DNA of 64,000 nucleotides. Source: Pseudomonas muyukensis. Its GTDB lineage: Bacteria; Pseudomonadota; Gammaproteobacteria; Pseudomonadales; Pseudomonadaceae. Positions 8,023 to 20,868 of the stretch are shown here, in pieces (position 1 is the first letter of the stretch; each line of letters opens with the position of its first letter). Position numbers and translations under genes: made by a program. The notes beneath the pieces are model-generated. The model was not told the DNA's origin, did no database searches, and saw only the letters and a program-made list of their open reading frames with translations. The DNA lies in assembly GCF_019139535.1 (NCBI RefSeq), contig NZ_CP077073.1:68501-132500 (forward strand). Direction: 5' to 3'.

Positions 8023-9465
8023 ATGCTCGAAGCACTCAACGATTTCCTTTCGGGGAAACTCCTCATCGTGCTGATCGTCGGACTCGGCGGTTACTTCACC
8101 ATCCGCTCTCGGTTCGTCCAGTTCCGCCACTTCGGCCACATGTTCGGGGTGTTCAAGGAATCCCTTCGCGGCCAGGCAGGCCAACTGAGCTCGTTCCAGG
8201 CCCTGATGCTGAGCCTGGCCGGCCGTGTCGGCGCCGGTAACATCGCCGGTGTCGGTATCGCCGTGACCCTCGGCGGCCCTGGCGCGGTGTTCTGGATGTG
8301 GGTCACCGCCCTGGTGGGCATGGCCAGCAGCTTCTTCGAATGCACCCTGGCCCAGGTCTACAAGCGCGCCGACGGCGACGGCCTGTACCGCGGCGGCCCG
8401 GCGTACTACATCGAACACGGCCTGAAGCTGAAAAGCATGGCGATCGTGTTCTCGATCCTGCTGCTGGTCACCTACGGCTTCGCCTTCATCGGCCTGCAGT
8501 CGTACACCGTAACCCACTCGCTGCAGAACGCCTTTGCCTTCGAGCCCAAGCACACCGGCATCGTCCTCGCCGTGCTGCTGGCCGTGACCTTCATCGGCGG
8601 CATCAAGCGCATCGCCGCGGTGTCCGACTTGCTGGTGCCGGTCAAGACCCTGGCCTACATCGGCGTGACCCTGTACGTGATCGGCACTCAGATCGAACAC
8701 GTGCCGGCGATGCTGGAAACCATCTTCAAGAGCGCCTTCGGCCTCGACCCGGCGTTCGGTGGCCTGCTCGGCAGCGCCATCGTCATGGGCGTGAAGCGGG
8801 GTGTGTTCGCCAACGAAGCCGGCCTGGGCAGCGCGCCGAACGTCGCCGCCGTGGCCGCCGTGAAGCACCCCGGCGCCCAGGGCGTGGTCCAGGCGTTCAG
8901 CGTGTTCCTGGATACCTTCGTGATCTGCACCTGCACCGCGCTGCTGATCCTGCTGTCGGGCTTCTACACCCCGGGCTTCGAAGGTGATGGCATCGTCCTG
9001 ACGCAAAACTCGCTGGCCGCGGTGGTCGGTGACTGGGGCCGGGTGTTCGTCAGCGTCGCGCTGTCGCTGTTCGTCTTCACCTGCATCCTCTACAACTACT
9101 ACCTGGGCGAGAACAGCCTGCAGTTCCTCAGCCGCAACCGTGCCGTGCTGATGACCTTCCGCGGCCTGGTACTGGCGCTGGTGATCTGGGGTTCGATGCA
9201 GGACCTGTCGACGGTGTTCGCCTTCGCCGACATCACCATGACCTGCCTGGCGTTCGTCAACCTGATCGCCCTGGCCCTGCTGTTCAAGGTCGGCCTGCGG
9301 GTGATGCGTGACTACGACGACCAGCGCAAGGCGGGCATCAAGCAACCGGTGTTCGATTCCAGCAAGTTCACCGACCTGGACCTGGACCGCGCCGCCTGGC
9401 CGGCCAACCCGCAGGCTGCAACAGCTGCTGACAAAGCCGCCGCCCCGGCGCCAGCGCAGCACTGA
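8023..9465 (+). CDS. Sodium/amino-acid symporter, AGCS family (alanine or glycine type)
   Basis: A 480-residue inner membrane protein with about ten to eleven transmembrane helices. Family marks are AGRVGAGNIAGVGIAVTLGGPGAVFWMW near residue 70 and GVFANEAGLGSAPNVAA near residue 262, the sodium and substrate-binding signatures of AGCS (AlsT/DagA) carriers. It imports alanine or glycine with sodium. GAGG precedes ATG 8023 by about 11 bp; the frame is open upstream but has no better start. Asparaginase follows after 75 bp, separated by a hairpin, so the pair may serve amino-acid use. The C terminus is Ala-rich (about 20 residues) and probably disordered. Confidence 0.92.
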   Translation: MLEALNDFLSGKLLIVLIVGLGGYFTIRSRFVQFRHFGHMFGVFKESLRGQAGQLSSFQALMLSLAGRVGAGNIAGVGIAVTLGGPGAVFWMWVTALVGMASSFFECTLAQVYKRADGDGLYRGGPAYYIEHGLKLKSMAIVFSILLLVTYGFAFIGLQSYTVTHSLQNAFAFEPKHTGIVLAVLLAVTFIGGIKRIAAVSDLLVPVKTLAYIGVTLYVIGTQIEHVPAMLETIFKSAFGLDPAFGGLLGSAIVMGVKRGVFANEAGLGSAPNVAAVAAVKHPGAQGVVQAFSVFLDTFVICTCTALLILLSGFYTPGFEGDGIVLTQNSLAAVVGDWGRVFVSVALSLFVFTCILYNYYLGENSLQFLSRNRAVLMTFRGLVLALVIWGSMQDLSTVFAFADITMTCLAFVNLIALALLFKVGLRVMRDYDDQRKAGIKQPVFDSSKFTDLDLDRAAWPANPQAATAADKAAAPAPAQH

Positions 9466-9480
9466 TACCCTGCCCTGCCA

Positions 9481-9505
9481 CAGCCGCCCCGTTCGCGGGC
9501 GGCTG
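9481..9505 (+). terminator. Hairpin after the AGCS symporter gene
   Basis: CAGCCGCCC and GGGCGGCTG form a perfect 9-bp stem with a 7-nt loop. A pyrimidine-rich CCTCTTCCTT tract follows instead of a clean U-run, so it is a weak intrinsic terminator or a partial attenuator between the symporter and asparaginase genes. Confidence 0.5.
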
Positions 9506-9540
9506 CCTCTTCCTTCGCTACATCGCTACGGAATGCTTCC

Positions 9541-10530
9541 ATGCGTGCAGTCAAGAATCTTCTCGTCCTTTACACCGGTGGCACCATCGGCATGCTGCAG
9601 ACCGCCGAAGGCCTGGCGCCGGCCGGTGGTTTCGAAGCGCGCATGCGCGAACATTTTGCCGTCTGCGGCGATGCGCCAAAGCTGCAGTGGTCGCTGCGTG
9701 AGCTGAACCCGCTGATCGACAGCGCCAACATGCAGCAGGCCAACTGGCTGGCGATGCGCGAGGCCATCGTCGAGGCGGTCGAGCGCGATGGCCATGACGG
9801 GGTGCTGGTGCTGCATGGCACCGATACCTTGGCCTACAGCGCCGCGGCCTTGTCGTTCCTGCTGCTGGGCCTGCCGGTGCCGGTGCTGCTGACCGGTTCC
9901 ATGCTGCCGGCCGGCGCACCTGGCAGCGACGCCTGGGCCAACCTGGTCGGCGCCCTGAACCTGTTCGAAAGCGGGTTGGAGAATGGCGTACAGCTGTTCT
10001 TCCACGGCCAGTTGCTGCATGGCTGCCGTGCGTCCAAGCTGCGCAGCGAGGCATTCGACGCCTTCAAGGCGCTACCGCGCCAGCGCGACGGCGAACGGGC
10101 AGCAGAGCTGCCGGCACGCCTGGATTACCGCCAGCCGCGCCAGCCGGTGAGCCTGGCCGTGCTGCCGGTGTTCCCGGGGCTTGCCGCGGGGCTGGTGCGT
10201 GGGCTGCTCGACAGTGGCATCCAGGGCCTGCTGCTGGAGTGCTACGGCAGCGGTACCGGCCCGTCCGACGACCAGGCGCTGCTCGACGTGCTGCACGATG
10301 CCCGCCAGGCTGGCGTGATGATCGCGGCGACCAGCCAGTGCCCGGAGGGGGCGGTGGTGTTCGACACCTACGCTGCTGGCAGCCGCCTGCGCGACACCGG
10401 GTTGGTCAGCGGTGGCGGCATGACCCGCGAGGCGGCGCTGGGCAAGATGTTCGCGTTGCTGGGTGCGGGGCTGGATGCTGATTCGGCTGAGCACTGGTTT
10501 GCCTTGGACCTTTGCGGGGAGCGGGCTTGA
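9541..10530 (+). CDS. ansA: Type I (cytoplasmic) L-asparaginase
   Basis: A 329-residue enzyme hydrolysing L-asparagine to aspartate and ammonia. Both threonine active-site motifs are present: YTGGTIGM at residues 10-17 (nucleophile Thr) and VLHGTDTLAYSA near residue 95 (Thr-Asp pair). The absence of a signal peptide indicates the cytoplasmic class. The start is the ATG after a GGAA site. It lies 75 bp downstream of the AGCS symporter on the same strand. Glutaminase side activity cannot be excluded from sequence. Confidence 0.9.
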   Translation: MRAVKNLLVLYTGGTIGMLQTAEGLAPAGGFEARMREHFAVCGDAPKLQWSLRELNPLIDSANMQQANWLAMREAIVEAVERDGHDGVLVLHGTDTLAYSAAALSFLLLGLPVPVLLTGSMLPAGAPGSDAWANLVGALNLFESGLENGVQLFFHGQLLHGCRASKLRSEAFDAFKALPRQRDGERAAELPARLDYRQPRQPVSLAVLPVFPGLAAGLVRGLLDSGIQGLLLECYGSGTGPSDDQALLDVLHDARQAGVMIAATSQCPEGAVVFDTYAAGSRLRDTGLVSGGGMTREAALGKMFALLGAGLDADSAEHWFALDLCGERA

Positions 10531-10809
10531 GCCTCCCCGATCGAGCCTGGATCTACACTTACGCGTGACGGTTTCTAGCCATCGGGAAGTTCCCCCTAGC
10601 TCGCGAACGACAGGCGCCCGTGGAGGCGCCGCCCGTAGTTTTGCGGCGTCAGGAGGCGGGAGTGAGGGCCATTGAACGTGTGAGGGCCACCAGGCGCACG
10701 CCGTAGACCCTGCAGCGCCTAGCAAATCGAGCGCCGCCCGCGCGGCGCTCGATCTGCCTGGCGCCGCAAGGCTTACGCCAGACACCTGTAAACAAGCTCA
10801 AAAAGAAAA
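10531..10809. other. Gene-free spacer with hairpins between ansA and selC
   Basis: This 279-bp stretch has no credible coding frame. It contains a perfect 12-bp-stem hairpin at 10726-10753 (ATCGAGCGCCGC and its complement around CCGC), a shorter CGCCGC/GCGGCG stem near 10627-10648, and a direct repeat GTGAGGGCCA at 10662-10671 and 10680-10689. The hairpin may end ansA transcription and selC transcription from either side. A T-rich tract lies just after the selC 3' end on the minus strand. A small RNA is possible, but I cannot identify a known family. Confidence 0.5.
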
Positions 10810-10905
10810 TGGCGGAAGGCAGCGGGAGTCGAACCTGCCCGGGAACGGCTGCCGTCCCCAACCGGGTTTGAAGCCCGGCCGCGCCACCGGGCGCGATTGC
10901 CTTCC
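10810..10905 (-). tRNA. selC: tRNA-Sec (anticodon UCA)
   Basis: A 96-nt gene with the long acceptor/T and extra-long variable arm of bacterial selenocysteine tRNA. The acceptor stem pairs GGAAGGCA with TGCCTTCC, the discriminator is G, and CCA is encoded (10810-10812). The anticodon TCA sits at 10869-10871 in the loop CTTCAAA. The T-loop GGTTCGACTCC is intact. The gene starts 10 bp after the selB stop, so it is probably transcribed with selAB. It reads the UGA of fdnG at 19416-19418. Confidence 0.97.
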
Positions 10906-10915
10906 TTAGAAATCG

Positions 10916-14268
<3,353 letters not shown>

Positions 14269-14304
14269 CTACCTATGACTGATCCGTTGTCTGTTTCAGG
14301 CCCT

Positions 14305-14372
14305 TTCGCCGGCAAGGCCGGCTCCTACAAGGCTATGCGTCGCCGGTTGTAGGAGCCGGACTTGCCGGCGAA
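14305..14372. repeat. REP inverted pair upstream of selA
   Basis: Two divergent REP units face each other: TTCGCCGGCAAGGCCGGCTC at the left and its near-complement ending TTGCCGGCGAA at the right, with the GTAGGAGCCGG arms inside. Transcribed from the minus strand, the RNA can form a long hairpin between fdhE and selA... the two genes are oriented the same way with selA downstream of no gene here, so this lies between the 3' end of fdhE and the 5' end of selA. Confidence 0.8.
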
Positions 14373-14403
14373 CGGGGGCAACTCGGTATTGCAGTGTAGT
14401 CCG

Positions 14404-15330
14404 TTAACCCCCTCCAGGCGCCAGCAGCAGGTTCGGCGCCAGGCGATGCCAGCCCTCCTCATCCAGGCGCATGTCCAGCACCAGGCTGGCCAGGTCGTCG
14501 GCCAGCGGTTCGGCGGCGGCGTCGTTTTCCAGGTAGTTCTGCTTGAGGTAGGCCTGGCAACCCGGGCAGCATTCGGCGCGCAGTGGCGCCTTGCCCAGCG
14601 CATGGCGATCATCCTCGAGGCTGCTGTAGCGCAAATCCTTGCTCGACTCGCAGTACACGCACTTGACCCGCACCACATGCCATTCGCAACTGCACAGCGA
14701 GCAGGCCAGGTAGCGCAGGCCGTTGTGCTTGCCACGGTTGCGCACCACCCCGGCCATGGCCGGCGAGCCGCAGGCCGGGCACTGGGCCAGGCTGCCGGCG
14801 GGCTTGAGTTCAGGTTGTGGCAGCGCCAGCAGCCAGCTGGACCAAGCGGCCTGCAACGCAGCGCCGATGAACGGTACCAGCGCCGCTGGCAAGGCATCGT
14901 ACTGGCCACCGAGCAAGGCAATAGCCCAACCCTTGCGCTGGCTGTCGTCGCTGTCGCGCAGGGTTCGCAGCGCTTCGGCCAACGGGCCTTCGGGCTCGTT
15001 ATGGAACTGCCCGAGCAAGGCCTGCAACCAGGCCAGCCAAGGCCCTTCGCGCACCAGGCTGTCCGCCGCCAGCGGTGGCAAGCCATGACTTATGCACAGG
15101 CGCTGGCGTTCACCTGCCACCGGCAAGCCGCCGGGCGGGTTATCCACAAGCTGTTGCTGGACACGACACAACCGCGCCACCAGCCTGAGGTAGGCGCCCA
15201 GGGCATGGCCCTCGGCCAACTGCTGCAGACGCGCGGCACGCAAGGCAAACAGATTGGCGGGGGGCAGGTGCAGGAACGGCGGCATCACCGCCGAGGCTTC
15301 GATCTGCCCAGGTTCGAGAATGGTGCTCAA
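14404..15330 (-). CDS. fdhE: Formate dehydrogenase accessory protein FdhE
   Basis: A 308-residue cytoplasmic maturation factor for respiratory formate dehydrogenases. It has the rubredoxin-like Cys pairs of the family: CPACGSP near residue 190, CSLCSCEW, CVYCESS and CCPGC toward the C terminus, which bind iron. The N-terminal PGQIEASAVMPPFLHLPPANLFALRAARL segment is also characteristic. It follows fdnI after 4 bp and is therefore part of the fdnGHI-fdhE operon. FdhE is thought to act on the folded alpha-beta subcomplex before Tat export. Confidence 0.95.
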   Translation of the reverse strand: MSTILEPGQIEASAVMPPFLHLPPANLFALRAARLQQLAEGHALGAYLRLVARLCRVQQQLVDNPPGGLPVAGERQRLCISHGLPPLAADSLVREGPWLAWLQALLGQFHNEPEGPLAEALRTLRDSDDSQRKGWAIALLGGQYDALPAALVPFIGAALQAAWSSWLLALPQPELKPAGSLAQCPACGSPAMAGVVRNRGKHNGLRYLACSLCSCEWHVVRVKCVYCESSKDLRYSSLEDDRHALGKAPLRAECCPGCQAYLKQNYLENDAAAEPLADDLASLVLDMRLDEEGWHRLAPNLLLAPGGG

Positions 15331-15334
15331 ACGG

Positions 15335-15991
15335 TCATCCTTCTTTTCTGCCGTGGTTATGCGGCGTCTTGTCCCCGGTCACGTCCCGGTACCACAGTTC
15401 ATGGTGCTTGCGCGCCCAGCCGCGGCTGACCCAGCCATGCAGCATGGCGCCGATCGAGCCCTTGATCCAGATCCCGGCGTAGATGTGCACGATGATACTC
15501 AGTATGAGCACGAACGCCGCCAAGGCATGCAACAACGCCGACAGGCGAATGACGTCGATGCCGAACCAGTGGCTGAAGTACGCGCGCCAGATCACCACGC
15601 CGCTGACCAGCAGCACCAGCATGCAGGCCAACAAGGTCCAGAACAGCAGCTTCTGCCCGGCGTTGTACTTGCCGATGGGCGGCACGCCGTCCTCCTTGTT
15701 CAACATCACCCGGTCGATGCGCCGTAGCCACAGGCGGTCGTTGGCGGTGATGAAGTTGGCGCGCCAGAAACGCAGCACCAGGCCCAGGAAGAACACGAAC
15801 ATCGCCACGCCGATGAACGGGTGGAGGATGCGTGTCCAGGGCCCGCCGCCGAACAGCTGGCTGAGCCAGAACAGCGCCGGGTGGAACAGCGCCAGCCCCG
15901 ACAACCCGGCCAGCACGAACAGGATCGCCACCACCCAGTGGTTGCTGCGCTCGTTGGCGTTGTAGCGCAGGATCGGTTTGTTGTCGCTCAT
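15335..15991 (-). CDS. fdnI: Formate dehydrogenase-N gamma subunit (cytochrome b556)
   Basis: A 218-residue inner membrane diheme cytochrome with four hydrophobic helices. His ligands are visible in [12 protein letters not shown] (helix 1), [10 protein letters not shown] (helix 2) and [22 protein letters not shown] (helix 4). It passes electrons from the periplasmic alpha/beta subunits to quinone. Its start overlaps the fdnH stop in ATGA (15988-15991). The soluble C-terminal tail ends in a His/Lys-rich stretch. Confidence 0.95.
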   Translation of the reverse strand: MSDNKPILRYNANERSNHWVVAILFVLAGLSGLALFHPALFWLSQLFGGGPWTRILHPFIGVAMFVFFLGLVLRFWRANFITANDRLWLRRIDRVMLNKEDGVPPIGKYNAGQKLLFWTLLACMLVLLVSGVVIWRAYFSHWFGIDVIRLSALLHALAAFVLILSIIVHIYAGIWIKGSIGAMLHGWVSRGWARKHHELWYRDVTGDKTPHNHGRKEG

Positions 15992-16938
15992 GGCCGCTGC
16001 TCCCCTTCGCCGCCCGGGCGCTTCGGATCATAGACATGCACCGCCGGGTCCACCTGGTGGACGCTGGCATCGCCCGTCGGCGGATGCTCATCCTCCTCGA
16101 CCCGCTGCGGCCCCACCCGCACATAGTGGAAGAACCCAGCCACCACCGCCGCGCCCATGGCCAGCAGCGCCAGCGGCTTGCTGAAGCCCTTCCACAGCCC
16201 CACCAGCGGGCTGATCACCGGTTGGTCCGGCAGGCCGGCGTACAACCTGGGGGTATCGGCGTGGTGCAGCACGTACATCACATGGGTGCCGCCGACGCCA
16301 TCCGGGTCGTACAACCCGGCGTTGGCATAACCGCGCGACTTGAGGTCGACGATGCGCTCGTCGGCATGCACCTTCATCTCATCCTTGCTGCCGAAGACGA
16401 TGGCCCCGGTCGGGCAGGTCTTCACGCAGGCCGGCTCCAGGCCCACGCTCACGCGGTCGGAACACAGGGTGCACTTGTATGCCTTGTGGTCCTTCTGCGA
16501 GATGCGCGGGATGTTGAACGGGCAGCCGGTGATGCAGTAGCCGCAACCGATGCAATGGTCCTGGTTGAAATCGACGATACCGTTGGCGTGCTTGATGATC
16601 GCCCCCGGGCTCGGGCAGGCCTTCAGGCAACCGGGCTCGGCGCAGTGCATGCAGCCGTCCTTGCGGATCAGCCACTCCAGGTTGCCGTCGTCGCGCTCGT
16701 GCTCGGTGAAGCGCATCAGGGTCCAGGTCTCGGCCGTGAGGTCCTGGGGGTTGTCGTAGGTGCCGTGGTTGTGGCCGACCTCGTCACGCAGTTCGTTCCA
16801 CTCCGAACACGCCACCTGGCAGGCCTTGCAGCCGATGCACTTGGTGGTGTCGATCAGCTTGGCGACTTCCTGCTGCTGGCGTACCGAGGGCGGCACGGTG
16901 GTGGTGGCCGAGCGGGCAATGATGTCTTGGCTGGCCAT
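15988..16938 (-). CDS. fdnH: Formate dehydrogenase-N beta subunit, 4x[4Fe-4S] ferredoxin
   Basis: A 316-residue electron-transfer subunit. Four ferredoxin Cys clusters are visible: [35 protein letters not shown] and [20 protein letters not shown]. One C-terminal transmembrane helix ([15 protein letters not shown]) anchors it in the periplasmic face of the membrane. It moves electrons from the alpha subunit to the haems of FdnI. Its ATG overlaps the fdnG stop by one base (TGATG), so translation is coupled. Confidence 0.96.
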   Translation of the reverse strand: MASQDIIARSATTTVPPSVRQQQEVAKLIDTTKCIGCKACQVACSEWNELRDEVGHNHGTYDNPQDLTAETWTLMRFTEHERDDGNLEWLIRKDGCMHCAEPGCLKACPSPGAIIKHANGIVDFNQDHCIGCGYCITGCPFNIPRISQKDHKAYKCTLCSDRVSVGLEPACVKTCPTGAIVFGSKDEMKVHADERIVDLKSRGYANAGLYDPDGVGGTHVMYVLHHADTPRLYAGLPDQPVISPLVGLWKGFSKPLALLAMGAAVVAGFFHYVRVGPQRVEEDEHPPTGDASVHQVDPAVHVYDPKRPGGEGEQRP

Positions 16939-19900
16939 CAGAGTTTCTCCACTTTGACGAGGAACGACTTGGACTCCGGCGTCTGGGTGTTGCCATCACC
17001 CAGGAACGGCACCAGGGTGTTGGTCAGGTAGCCGTGCCGCGTGGTGCCGGTGAAGCCCCAGTGCAGCGGGATGCCGATCTGGTGCACGGTCTGGTTGTTG
17101 ACCTGCAGCGGACGGATCCGCTTGGTCACCACCGCCACCGCGTCGATATGCCCGCGCTTGCTCGACACCCGCACCCGGTCACCGGCCTTGATGCCCTTCT
17201 CGTTGGCCAGTACCTCGCCGATCTCGACGAACTGCTCGGGCTGGGCAATGGCGTTGAGCCGGCAATGCTTGCTCCAGAAGTGGAAGTGCTCGGTCAACCG
17301 GTAGGTGGTCGCCGCATACGGGAACTCGTCGTGCGTGCCGAGGGTGTCCCACACCGAATCGAAGATCCGTCCGGCCGGGTTGCTGGTGGCCTTCTTGTTC
17401 TGCGGGTGCAAGGGGTTGATGCCGATCGGCGTCTCGAACGGCTCGTAGTGCTCGGGGAACGGCCCCTCGGCCATCTTGTCGATGGCGAAGAAGCGTGCCA
17501 CGCCCTCGGGGTTCATGATGAACGGGTTCATCCCGGCCTCGGGCGGCGAGTCGACCTTGAAGTCGGGCACGTCGGTGCCGGTCCAGGACTTGCCGTTCCA
17601 CCACACCAGGCGCTTCTTCTCTGGGTCCCACGGCTTGCCCTGCGGGTCGCTGGAGGCACGGTTGTAGAGAATGCGCCGGTTGGCCGGCCAGGCCCAGGCC
17701 CAGTTCTGCACCTGGTGCATGCCGTACGGGTCGCTGTTGTCGCGCCGGGCCATCTGGTTGCCCTGCTCGGTCCAGCAGCCGGCGAAGATCCAGCAGCCGG
17801 AGGCGGTGCTGCCGTCGTCCTTCATCTGGCCGAAGCCGGACAACTGCTGCCCGGCCTTGAGCGTGGCGCCGCTCGGGTCGGAGAGGTCGCTGACCGCCCA
17901 GCCGTTCATCTCCTTGGCCAGTTCCTCGGGCGAAGGCTCCTCAGGCACCTTGTACGGCCAGCTGATGTTGAGCATCGGCTCGGGATACGCGCCGCCCTCG
18001 GCCTGGTAACGCTTGCGCAGGCGCAGGAACAGCTCGCTCATGATGTGCACGTCGGTGCGGGTCTGGCCCGGGCCGTCGGCGCCCTTCCAGTGCCACTGCA
18101 GCCAGCGGCTGCTGTTGACCAGCGAGCCATCTTCCTCGGCGAAGCAGGTGGTGGGCAGGCGGATCACTTCGGTCTGGATATTGGCCGTGTCGACATCGTT
18201 GAACGGGCCGGCATTGCGCCAGAACTCGGAGGTCTCGGTGGCCAGCGGGTCCATGATCACCAGCCACTTGAGCTTGGCCAGCGCGGCGGTGACGCGGTTC
18301 TTGTCCGGCAACGCGGCGATCGGGTTGAAGCCCTGGCACATGTAGCCGTTGACCTTGCCCTGGCCCATCATCTCGAACATGCGCAGCACGTCGTAGGCCG
18401 GCACATCGAGCTTGGGCAGCCAGTCGTAGCCCCAGTTGTTGGCCGCGGTGGCGTTGGCGCCATACCAGGCCTTCATCAGGCTGACGTGGAATTTGCCATA
18501 GTTCTGCCAGTACGACAGTTGCCCCGGGCGCAGCGGCTTGGAGGCGCGCTTGTCGATATAGGTGGCGTAGTCCTGCTCGGCGTCGCCGGCCAGGGTCAGG
18601 TAGCCCGGCAGCGAGTTCGACAGCAGGCCCAAGTCGGTAAGGCCCTGGATGTTGGAGTGCCCGCGCAAGGCGTTGACGCCACCGCCAGGCATGCCGACGT
18701 TGCCCAGCAGCAACTGCACCATCGCCGCGCTGCGGATGATCTGCGCGCCGATGGAGTGCTGGGTCCAGCCCAGGGCGTAGAGGATCGTCATGGTCTTGCC
18801 CGGTACCGAGCAGGTGGCGATCTCTTCCCAGACCTTCATCATCTGATCCTGCGGCATGCCGCAGGTCATGCTCGCCAGTTCAGGCGTGTAGCGGCTGTAA
18901 TGCTGCTTCATCAACTGATAGACGCAACGCGGGTGCTGCAGGGTCGGGTCGACCTTGGCAAAGCCATCCTCGCCCAGCTCATAGCCCCAGCCGGACTTGT
19001 CGGCATACACGCGCTTGGCCGCGTCGTAGCCGCTGAACAGCCCGTCCTCGAAGCCATAGCCCTCTTTGACGATGAACGACACGTCGGTGTAGTTGCGCAC
19101 GTACTCGTGCTGGATCTTGTCGTTGCTCAGCAGGTAGTTGATCAACCCGCCCATGAAGGCGATGTCGCTGCCGGTGCGAATCGGCGCGTAGTAATCGGCC
19201 ACCGAGGCGGTACGGGTGAACCGCGGGTCGACCACGATCAGCCGCGCCTTGTTGTGCGCCTTGGCTTCGGTCACCCACTTGAAGCCGCACGGGTGCGCTT
19301 CAGCGGCGTTGCCGCCCATCACCAGGACCAGGTTTGCGTTGGCGATATCGGACCAGTGATTGGTCATCGCGCCACGGCCATACGTCGGGGCAAGACTTGC
19401 CACCGTCGGGCCGTGTCAGACACGCGCCTGGTTGTCGAACCCCAGCATGCCCAGCGAACGGATCACCTTGTGCGTCAGGTAGCCCGCTTCGCTGGAAGCG
19501 GCGGACGCGGCGAGAAAGCCTGTGGTCAGCCAGCGGTTGACCGTCTGGCCCTGGGCGTTCTTCTCGATGAAGTTGGCGTCGCGGTCCTGTTTCATCAGCT
19601 CGGCGATGCGATCGAGGGCTTCGTCCCACTCGATGCGGGTCCACTCGTTGCTGCCCGGCTTGCGCACCTCGGGGTACATCAGGCGGTTGGGGCTGTGGAT
19701 AAAGTCCAGCAGGCCAGCGCCTTTCGGGCACAGGGTGCCGCGGTTCACCGGGTGGTCGGCGTCGCCCTCGATATGGATGATGTTCTGCTTGACGTTCTTG
19801 CCCGCGTCGCCCTGGCTGTACATGATCAGGCCGCAGCCGACCGAGCAGTAGGGGCAGGTGTTACGGGTTTCTTTTGTATGCGCCAGCTTGAAGTGGCGCA

Positions 19901-20006
19901 CCTGCTCGGCGAACGCGGGGGTCGGGGCCATGCCCAACGCCGCAAGGCTCGAGCCTCCAAGGCCGACGGCGGCGACCTTGAAGAATTGCCGACGGTTGAG
20001 GTCCAT
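16938..20006 (-). CDS. fdnG: Formate dehydrogenase-N alpha subunit, selenoprotein with in-frame UGA
   Basis: A 1022-residue molybdopterin (bis-MGD) enzyme oxidising formate to CO2 in the periplasm. A simple translation breaks at the TGA at 19416-19418, but the frame is the same on both sides and the flanks (FDNQARV before, [10 protein letters not shown] after) match the selenocysteine site of FdnG; this is Sec197. A Tat signal with RRQFFK is at residues 5-10, and the N-terminal [4Fe-4S] motif is CPYCSVGC with a fourth Cys in [12 protein letters not shown] precedes the ATG by 6 bp. It is first in the fdnGHI-fdhE operon. All required Sec machinery except selD lies within 10 kb. Confidence 0.96.
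19378..19418 (-). promoter_or_regulatory. SECIS element and Sec UGA codon in fdnG
   Basis: On the minus strand, the UGA (19416-19418) is followed after 14 nt by a compact hairpin at 19389-19401 (GGCAAGTCTTGCC), whose apical AGUCU loop resembles the SelB-binding loop of Escherichia coli fdnG. The flanking bases can extend the stem. Spacing fits bacterial SECIS elements, which lie directly downstream of the UGA inside the coding region. Confidence 0.88.
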
Positions 20007-20070
20007 CGTGCACTCCTGATCAGGTTCTCGGGCGCACGGGACTTGGCCGGCGCCTCAGGGACTTCACGGT

Positions 20071-20090
20071 GGCGGTATGCGGATACCGCC
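20071..20090. promoter_or_regulatory. Perfect 8-bp inverted repeat upstream of fdnG
   Basis: GGCGGTAT and ATACCGCC flank a 4-bp GCGG centre. It lies 65 bp upstream of the fdnG start, in the 300-bp gap between ssb and fdnG, near where a promoter would be expected. It may be an operator or a leader hairpin. The rest of the gap (about 20091-20252) shows nothing I can name. Confidence 0.4.
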
Positions 20091-20252
20091 AATCGTTAAG
20101 ATTAGCCAAGAATCATGGAAGTGCGATGACATGGGTCAAGAGGTTGCTTGCTGGCGATGAGCCCCGGCAGGTGGTGGATGGCACTTGCTATAGCGATGAT
20201 CGCTGGCGAGCCGGCTCCTGGGGCGTCGCGTCAAGCCCAGCTGAGCAGGCAT

Positions 20253-20283
20253 AAAAAAACCCAGGACGAGAGCCCTGGGTTTC
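20253..20283 (-). terminator. Intrinsic terminator after ssb
   Basis: Read on the minus strand, AAACCCAGG and CCTGGGTTT form a stem around a GCTCTCGT loop, followed by a run of seven T residues. It lies about 28 bp after the ssb stop and ends the MFS-ssb transcript. Confidence 0.92.
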
Positions 20284-20310
20284 TGGCTTGGCGTACGCCA
20301 AGCGCTTCGA

Positions 20311-20859
20311 TCAGAACGGAATATCGTCGTCGAAGCTGTCGAAGTCAGCGGCTGGCTGCGGAGCCGGCTGCTGTGGCGCAGGACGCTGCGGTGCCTGCTG
20401 CGGGCGTGGCGCCTGCTGACGCGGAGCCTGGTTGTACTGTTGCTGCTGGCCGCCACCTTGGTTGTAGTTGCCGCCACCCTGGTTGTACGGGTCACCGCCC
20501 TGCTGCTGGCCCTGCGGACGACCGCCGAGCAGCTGCATGGTGCCGTTGATGTCGACGATGATCTCGGTGGTGTAGCGCTTGATGCCGTCTTTTTCCCACT
20601 CGCGGGTCTGCAGCTTGCCTTCGATGTAGCACTGCGAACCTTTGCGCAGGTACTCGCCGGCGATCTCGGCGACCTTGCCGAACAGCGACACACGGTGCCA
20701 CTCGGTACGCTCGACCTTCTGGCCCGACTGCTTGTCGGTCCACTGCTCGCTGGTGGCCAGGCTCAGGTTGGTCACGGCGTTACCGTTGGGCAGGTAGCGG
20801 ACTTCGGGATCCTGACCGCAGGTGCCGACCAGAATGACTTTGTTAACCCCACGGGCCAT
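20311..20859 (-). CDS. ssb: Single-stranded DNA-binding protein
   Basis: A 182-residue SSB. Residues 1-105 form the OB fold ([26 protein letters not shown] at the start; a Trp-rich [21 protein letters not shown] stretch). The linker, about residues 115-170, is rich in Gln, Gly and Pro. The C-terminal tip DDDIPF is the conserved peptide that recruits replication and repair partners. It forms tetramers. It lies 9 bp after the MFS gene and ends at a strong terminator. uvrA is divergent beyond the MFS gene. Confidence 0.97.
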   Translation of the reverse strand: MARGVNKVILVGTCGQDPEVRYLPNGNAVTNLSLATSEQWTDKQSGQKVERTEWHRVSLFGKVAEIAGEYLRKGSQCYIEGKLQTREWEKDGIKRYTTEIIVDINGTMQLLGGRPQGQQQGGDPYNQGGGNYNQGGGQQQQYNQAPRQQAPRPQQAPQRPAPQQPAPQPAADFDSFDDDIPF

Positions 20860-20868
20860 AACGTTCTC

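Noticed and set aside
19416-19418. fdnG disrupted by a nonsense mutation (pseudogene).
   Set aside because: Same frame continues, active-site context is conserved, a SECIS hairpin follows and selABC are nearby, so the UGA is a Sec codon.
17034-20099. A 1021-codon open frame opposite fdnG, and similar ones opposite secY-rpsE (30792-32762) and fusA (42653-45379).
   Set aside because: Low-complexity, His/Gln/Arg/Val-rich translations typical of antisense frames in GC-rich DNA; no domain recognised.
20091-20252. Sigma54-like TGGCAC...TTGCT element upstream of fdnG.
   Set aside because: The spacing between GG and GC elements is wrong (11 instead of 10) and the orientation faces away from fdnG.
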